Part shown: one piece after another, positions 60,290 to 64,000 of the stretch
Position numbering within the stretch: the first letter of the stretch is position 1
Layout of the letters: every line of letters begins with the position of its first letter
From: Voacanga thouarsii
Taxonomy: Eukaryota; Streptophyta; Magnoliopsida; Gentianales; Apocynaceae
Length of the DNA stretch: 64,000 bases
Assembly (NCBI GenBank): GCA_026120185.1
Contig: JANUWF010001477.1
Span: forward strand, 744,001 to 808,000
Direction: 5' to 3'
Program-made: the position numbers and the translations under genes
Notes under the pieces: model-generated
The model's input: only the letters and a program-made list of their open reading frames with translations
Database searches by the model: none
Told to the model about the DNA's origin: nothing

Positions 60290-61560
60290 ATTGGTTTAAA
60301 GAAGCAGTTTTCATTGTAAGTGTTATACAACCAAGAAGGTAGCAAAAAATTCAGAATTCCGAGATGCTAATAACAAGGAACAATTGGAAAGCATTGTCCG
60401 AGAGGAAAGAAAATAAGAGTCCTAACTGGAAGACCACAGGATATGGGAGGATAACCTACAACTCCAATAATAACACACGGTGGTTAAATTCTAACCTATA
60501 TGAGCACCTTGTTGAGTATGTTCTTCTACTGTTTTGAACTCTTATTAGTTGCAATGTAAGATAAATACCTAAAAATGAACATGTAAGATAAATACCTTTT
60601 TGAGTAAGTATGACTTTAAGAGTCATACTTGAAATATAAAAAAAAATGATATTGTGTGATATAACTTCTTGACAACTATAGTGGTTGTTAGTGAAATTTC
60701 GTTAATATATATCTAAGTTACCTTAAATTTCTGTGTTTGATCTATTTTTTTTATATTTTTTACTTCAACCACTGATTGTAGGAAAATCTAGAAATCTATT
60801 CCAGAGGAGAAACAAAGCTCATTTATAGCTTTGGATGCTATTTGGTTTAGCATATACGAAAGAAGACCTAAAAAGGATGTGCTTTGTTGGATTAAGAGGA
60901 AGGATATCTTCAATAAAAGATATGTTTTAGTACTAATTGTATTATGGTAAGAACTAAGATTTAAGGCCTGATAGCTAAGTGGTATGATGCGAGACTATAA
61001 AAATGCATCTTGCTATTGTGAAAAATAGCAATAGAATGTTATGCATGTTGTTTACCTCTTCCATGTAGGTTACACTGGTAGCTCTTGATCATGTGTGGAT
61101 TTAACACAAATGCAGAATATTAGACAAGTGTATGATTTTGCTAGACTCTTTGCAATCATCAAATCAATCTGAACTCAAATGAGTTGTGAAAAAGCAAGTG
61201 TCTGCTGCAAATTATTCAATTGAAGTCCTTCTTTAATTATGTTATATCTTCTATGTGATTGAAATGTTTGAACTGGATAGGTTTGTGGATGACATGCATG
61301 AAATAAATGGGAAGTCAAGTAACCTCGATTATATTGGAGCCATGCCCTTCCTGATTCCCAAAGTAAGCTACATTTTTTGTTTGGTGAAAACTTCTTCTGC
61401 CACCAATTACTTGAGCATCTGATTAGTATTTCTAATAGGATTTAACGTCCTACCAACCTATCTGTGGTACCACAGCAAAAGAGAGATGAAGAATGTGGAT
61501 ATTATGCCCTCTATTTTGCCAAACTGTTTATGCTAAGTGCTCTTGAAAGGTTTAGCATTT
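60290..61560 (+). pseudogene. CACTA-borne Ulp1/C48 cysteine protease gene
   Basis: Pieces of a Ulp1-like protease appear in order. DVLCWIKRKDIFNKRYVLVL is at about 60878-60937, then a GTAAG donor. An AG acceptor near 61068 is followed by HW (catalytic His) and LLIMCGFNTNAEY, then MILLDSLQSSNQSELK with the catalytic Asp (61130-61170). Later comes FVDDMHEINGKSSNLDYIGA (61280-61340), and VVPQQKRDEECGYYALYFAK with the catalytic Cys (61465-61525). Stops and one-base shifts separate the parts. In CACTA elements such genes form the second ORF; its role there is unclear. Confidence 0.7.
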
Positions 61561-62547
61561 CCTCTGGTTACCCATACTTTGTAGGTATATCTCATGCTCC
61601 AAGAACATTTTAACTCTACATATTAAATCCATCTCTTATTGTTTGAATTTGGTCACAGACATGTTATTCTTACTATGTTTTGTTGTCTCGCAGATACGTC
61701 AGGATTAGTTCTCAATGAATGATCTCCATGCATTCCGCTAGTCATTACTCACTCCAGATAACAACAATAATATGCGTTAAAGACAACTTGATAATGCAGA
61801 ACTGAGGCCTAGAGACATGGAGTTGAAATCCATGACCAGCTGCTAGCAGAGCACCCAACAAAACTAAGGGACATTGAGTGCATTCCAGAAAAGTTACATA
61901 ACACAGATTTAGACACTCAAGAGGCAAACAACATATTTATTTGATAAACTACCACTCATTGGGTATTTCCATTGCAGCTCACTATAAGTTCCCAACAAAA
62001 GTTGAAGGTGAGGTTTGATACCAAGTAATCTCAGTAACCACTCATTCACAGCCAGCCTATAGAGGATCTCAAGCATTTGATGGCAACAAAATAAGGATAA
62101 GAACAATGATGGATGTCATTAAAGATAAGGTAGCAGCAAAAAAGGAGAACCTTATAGCTGCTGTGAAGAATCCAGATACAATTATGAAGGAGCCAACAAC
62201 TATTGTGATTTCTGTAGTCCCAACAAGTCAGCCAGAAAATTCTGGACCAGCGCTAAACTCAAGTATGAACGGGAAATATTATGACAATTCTGTTTACTCT
62301 AACCAACATTTTTTTCATTTGTAATAGATCAATATATTCTACCACTGTCATTTCCATAGCCTAGGAAAGTTCCTCCACTACACAAAGAGGTCAGAGATAT
62401 GCTAAGTTCCCAACAAAATGGGGAACTGGACAGAAATTACAACTCACAAAAACAGCAGAGGGGGAAATCGTTGAGGTAGAATATAATGACTTTGCAATAG
62501 CTTGTGGCATGCTAACAAAAATGGGTACCAAGCTACTTATTAGGTAC
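61561..62547 (+). pseudogene. CACTA second-gene tail, exons uncertain
   Basis: 62106-62324 is open (MMDVIKDKVAAKKENLIAAV) without a recognised family. 62390-62545 gives WGTGQKLQLTKTAEGEIVE and VEYNDFAIACGMLTKMGTKL, which resembles the RGPTK/VxFNxxGQPxG region of plant En/Spm-like proteins. That match is by eye and weak. The text ends at the LTR-like start at 62548. Confidence 0.45.
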
Positions 62548-64000
62548 TGATACAGCCTAAATTTATTATATTTTTCTAGTTATTTGAGTATACTTTGTGA
62601 CACTTTTAACCAATAACTAGTCATATTCATTTCTATTTGATATTTTACTTATAAAAATATTTTTCTGTGATTTTATGTAAAAATAGGTAAATTTGGAAAA
62701 AAATTGGATAATTTTTCAGTGCAGACCTGGCACCAAGCCAAGAAGACACACTAGGTGCTGATCCTATACTGGAGAAGAGAACAAAACAGAAAAAAAAAAA
62801 GAAAGCTAGCGAACTAGAGGAAACCAAAATTAGAAACAAGAAAAGAAATTGCAAGTGAATCCGTGGAAGGCTTGGCTTCATAGCTCATGGTTTCATAAGA
62901 AGACAACACGGAAAAAAAGAAAAGAAAAGAAAAATACTTGGTTAACTGGACATTACTGAAGGAAACAAAGCAAGCAAAGAAAAAAGGGAAAAGAACAAAG
63001 TAATACATTATAGGAAGGATGTGTTGCATCATGGGGAGGATGCAACAAGAAGTTCAAGCTGGTGGCTCACCAAAGAAAAGGAGAATTGACTCAGGTTAGC
63101 TGACAGCAAAAGAAAAATCAATTTCGGTGGGCCTCGGCGGCTTCAATAATTTTGGTGGCTCGGGTGAGCCGACAGCAAGAAGAAGAAATAATAGTCATAG
63201 CTCACATCTTGGTTTGCGGCTCAGGTGAAGCCAATTACAGCAAGGAAATTTTAGATAGCTATAGTTTGGGCAAAGCTCACAGTTCAATAAAAGAAAACAA
63301 ATTCAAAGGAAATAGCTTCAGTACAAAAAGACAACAAAACAAAGGTGCCAATTCTTTCACAAATTAAATTGGTGGACTTCTTTATTTTTTGCAATTCTAT
63401 ATAAAATTACTCCTGTTTTTTTTTTTTTTTGGATTGTTAGGAAACTTGTAAGCCTATAAATAAGGCTAATTCATGTATGTAAAAGGTGTGCTCAATGTGG
63501 AGACTTAGACATATTTTTAGAGTACACCATTAATATTTTCTCTATAGAAATAATTCAAGAAGTATTGATTTTTAAAGAAGTTTTCATTGGAAATTGAAGG
63601 ACTTGTTTATGTGTATTTATCTCTTTCCTTTGTTTTCTTTTTCTTGAACAATGATGAATTTAATTCTTTAATTATATTTAGATATTATTCTTGGATTTAT
63701 GATTTTGAATTAATTTAGTTCTTTGATTAATTAATTATTTTCTTGGTATTTAATTACTTGTTTTCATACCAAGTTGATTGGTTGATTTTTGTTGTTAACT
63801 TACTTAAAAAGAGGGTTGATAATGACGTCAATTAATAATTTCATATTTATTATCTCTTAACTTGCTTGGAAATGGAGTTAATTGTTAAGAACTTGGTAAT
63901 CAAATGTTGGTTGATGATTGCTAGAATATGAATTCGTTAACTAATTTCATGTTTTAAATCACCTAGAATATAGGGATTTAAATAAGGATTGACTTTAATG
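62548..64000 (+). mobile_element. LTR-like sequence (Athila/Tat style), runs off window
   Basis: Begins TGATACAGCCTAAATTTATT right after the CACTA coding text breaks. It contains cctggcaccaagcc words near 62727 and a promoter-like cctataaataaggc at about 63454. A long AT-rich 3' part holds no frame of note; the open frame at 63152-63367 has no family features. Its style resembles the LTR at 44126, but the sequences do not align by eye. No TSD or right end is visible, so the LTR call is tentative. Confidence 0.5.

Overview
The window looks like heterochromatic, repeat-dense nuclear DNA of a flowering plant, most likely a eudicot. It is AT-rich and full of stop-riddled Ty1/copia, Ty3/gypsy and CACTA transposon proteins. 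It also carries a nuclear copy of plastid DNA (trnM plus the first exon of trnV-UAC). I found no convincing host protein gene: every readable protein segment belongs to a transposable element, and every one is broken by stops, frameshifts, deletions or insertions.

The layout is a nest, dated by target-site duplications (TSDs). At the left edge is the 3' part of an old gypsy element (G0, 1 to about 2290). It is followed by gypsy element G1: truncated 5' LTR about 2295-3375, iMet-type primer binding site 3378-3389, gag about 5240-6319, almost no pol, 3' LTR from 7497. The plastid fragment (about 4301-4635) sits in the G1 leader. The G1 3' LTR breaks at 11132 and resumes at 43552, because a minus-strand copia element (E, 11133-43546, TSD CTAAG/CTATG) landed in it. 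E carries a second element of the same family, A (12764-26990, minus, TSD GTACT/GTACC), in its left LTR. A carries two solo LTRs: a gypsy LTR (G2, 17121-21503, TSD AATGT/AATGC) and a copia family-2 LTR (22030-23781, TSD CATGT). E's own leader was split by a plus-strand copia element of family 2 (P, 31180-40356, TSD ACTCT) with 1802-bp LTRs.

The G1 LTR is interrupted again at 44126 by an Athila/Tat-type gypsy element (LTR, tRNA-Asp-type primer site at 47640, gag remnant to about 49150). Its LTR carries a family-2 solo LTR (45469-47529, TSD GTGTG). A possible small CACTA-like element (about 49155-49595) follows, then a CACTA (En/Spm) transposon from 49610 to at least 62547. It has a terminal sequence, subterminal repeats, a TNP2-type transposase, DUF4218-like and DUF4216-like segments, and a Ulp1/C48 protease-like ORF. 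It is split by a nearly 5-kb gypsy solo LTR (G3, 52956-57923, perfect TSD TATAG), and a further LTR-like sequence begins at 62548 and runs off the window.

The least expected signals are the following. GC-rich palindromes centred on GGCGCC or GGTCC lie at a similar distance downstream of the primer site in the leaders of two different copia families, and could be RNA dimerisation or packaging structures. A piece of that leader has been copied into one LTR. One LTR has an internal inversion. The plastid trnM copy has a changed anticodon. A tRNA-like A-box/B-box segment lies in solo LTR G2.
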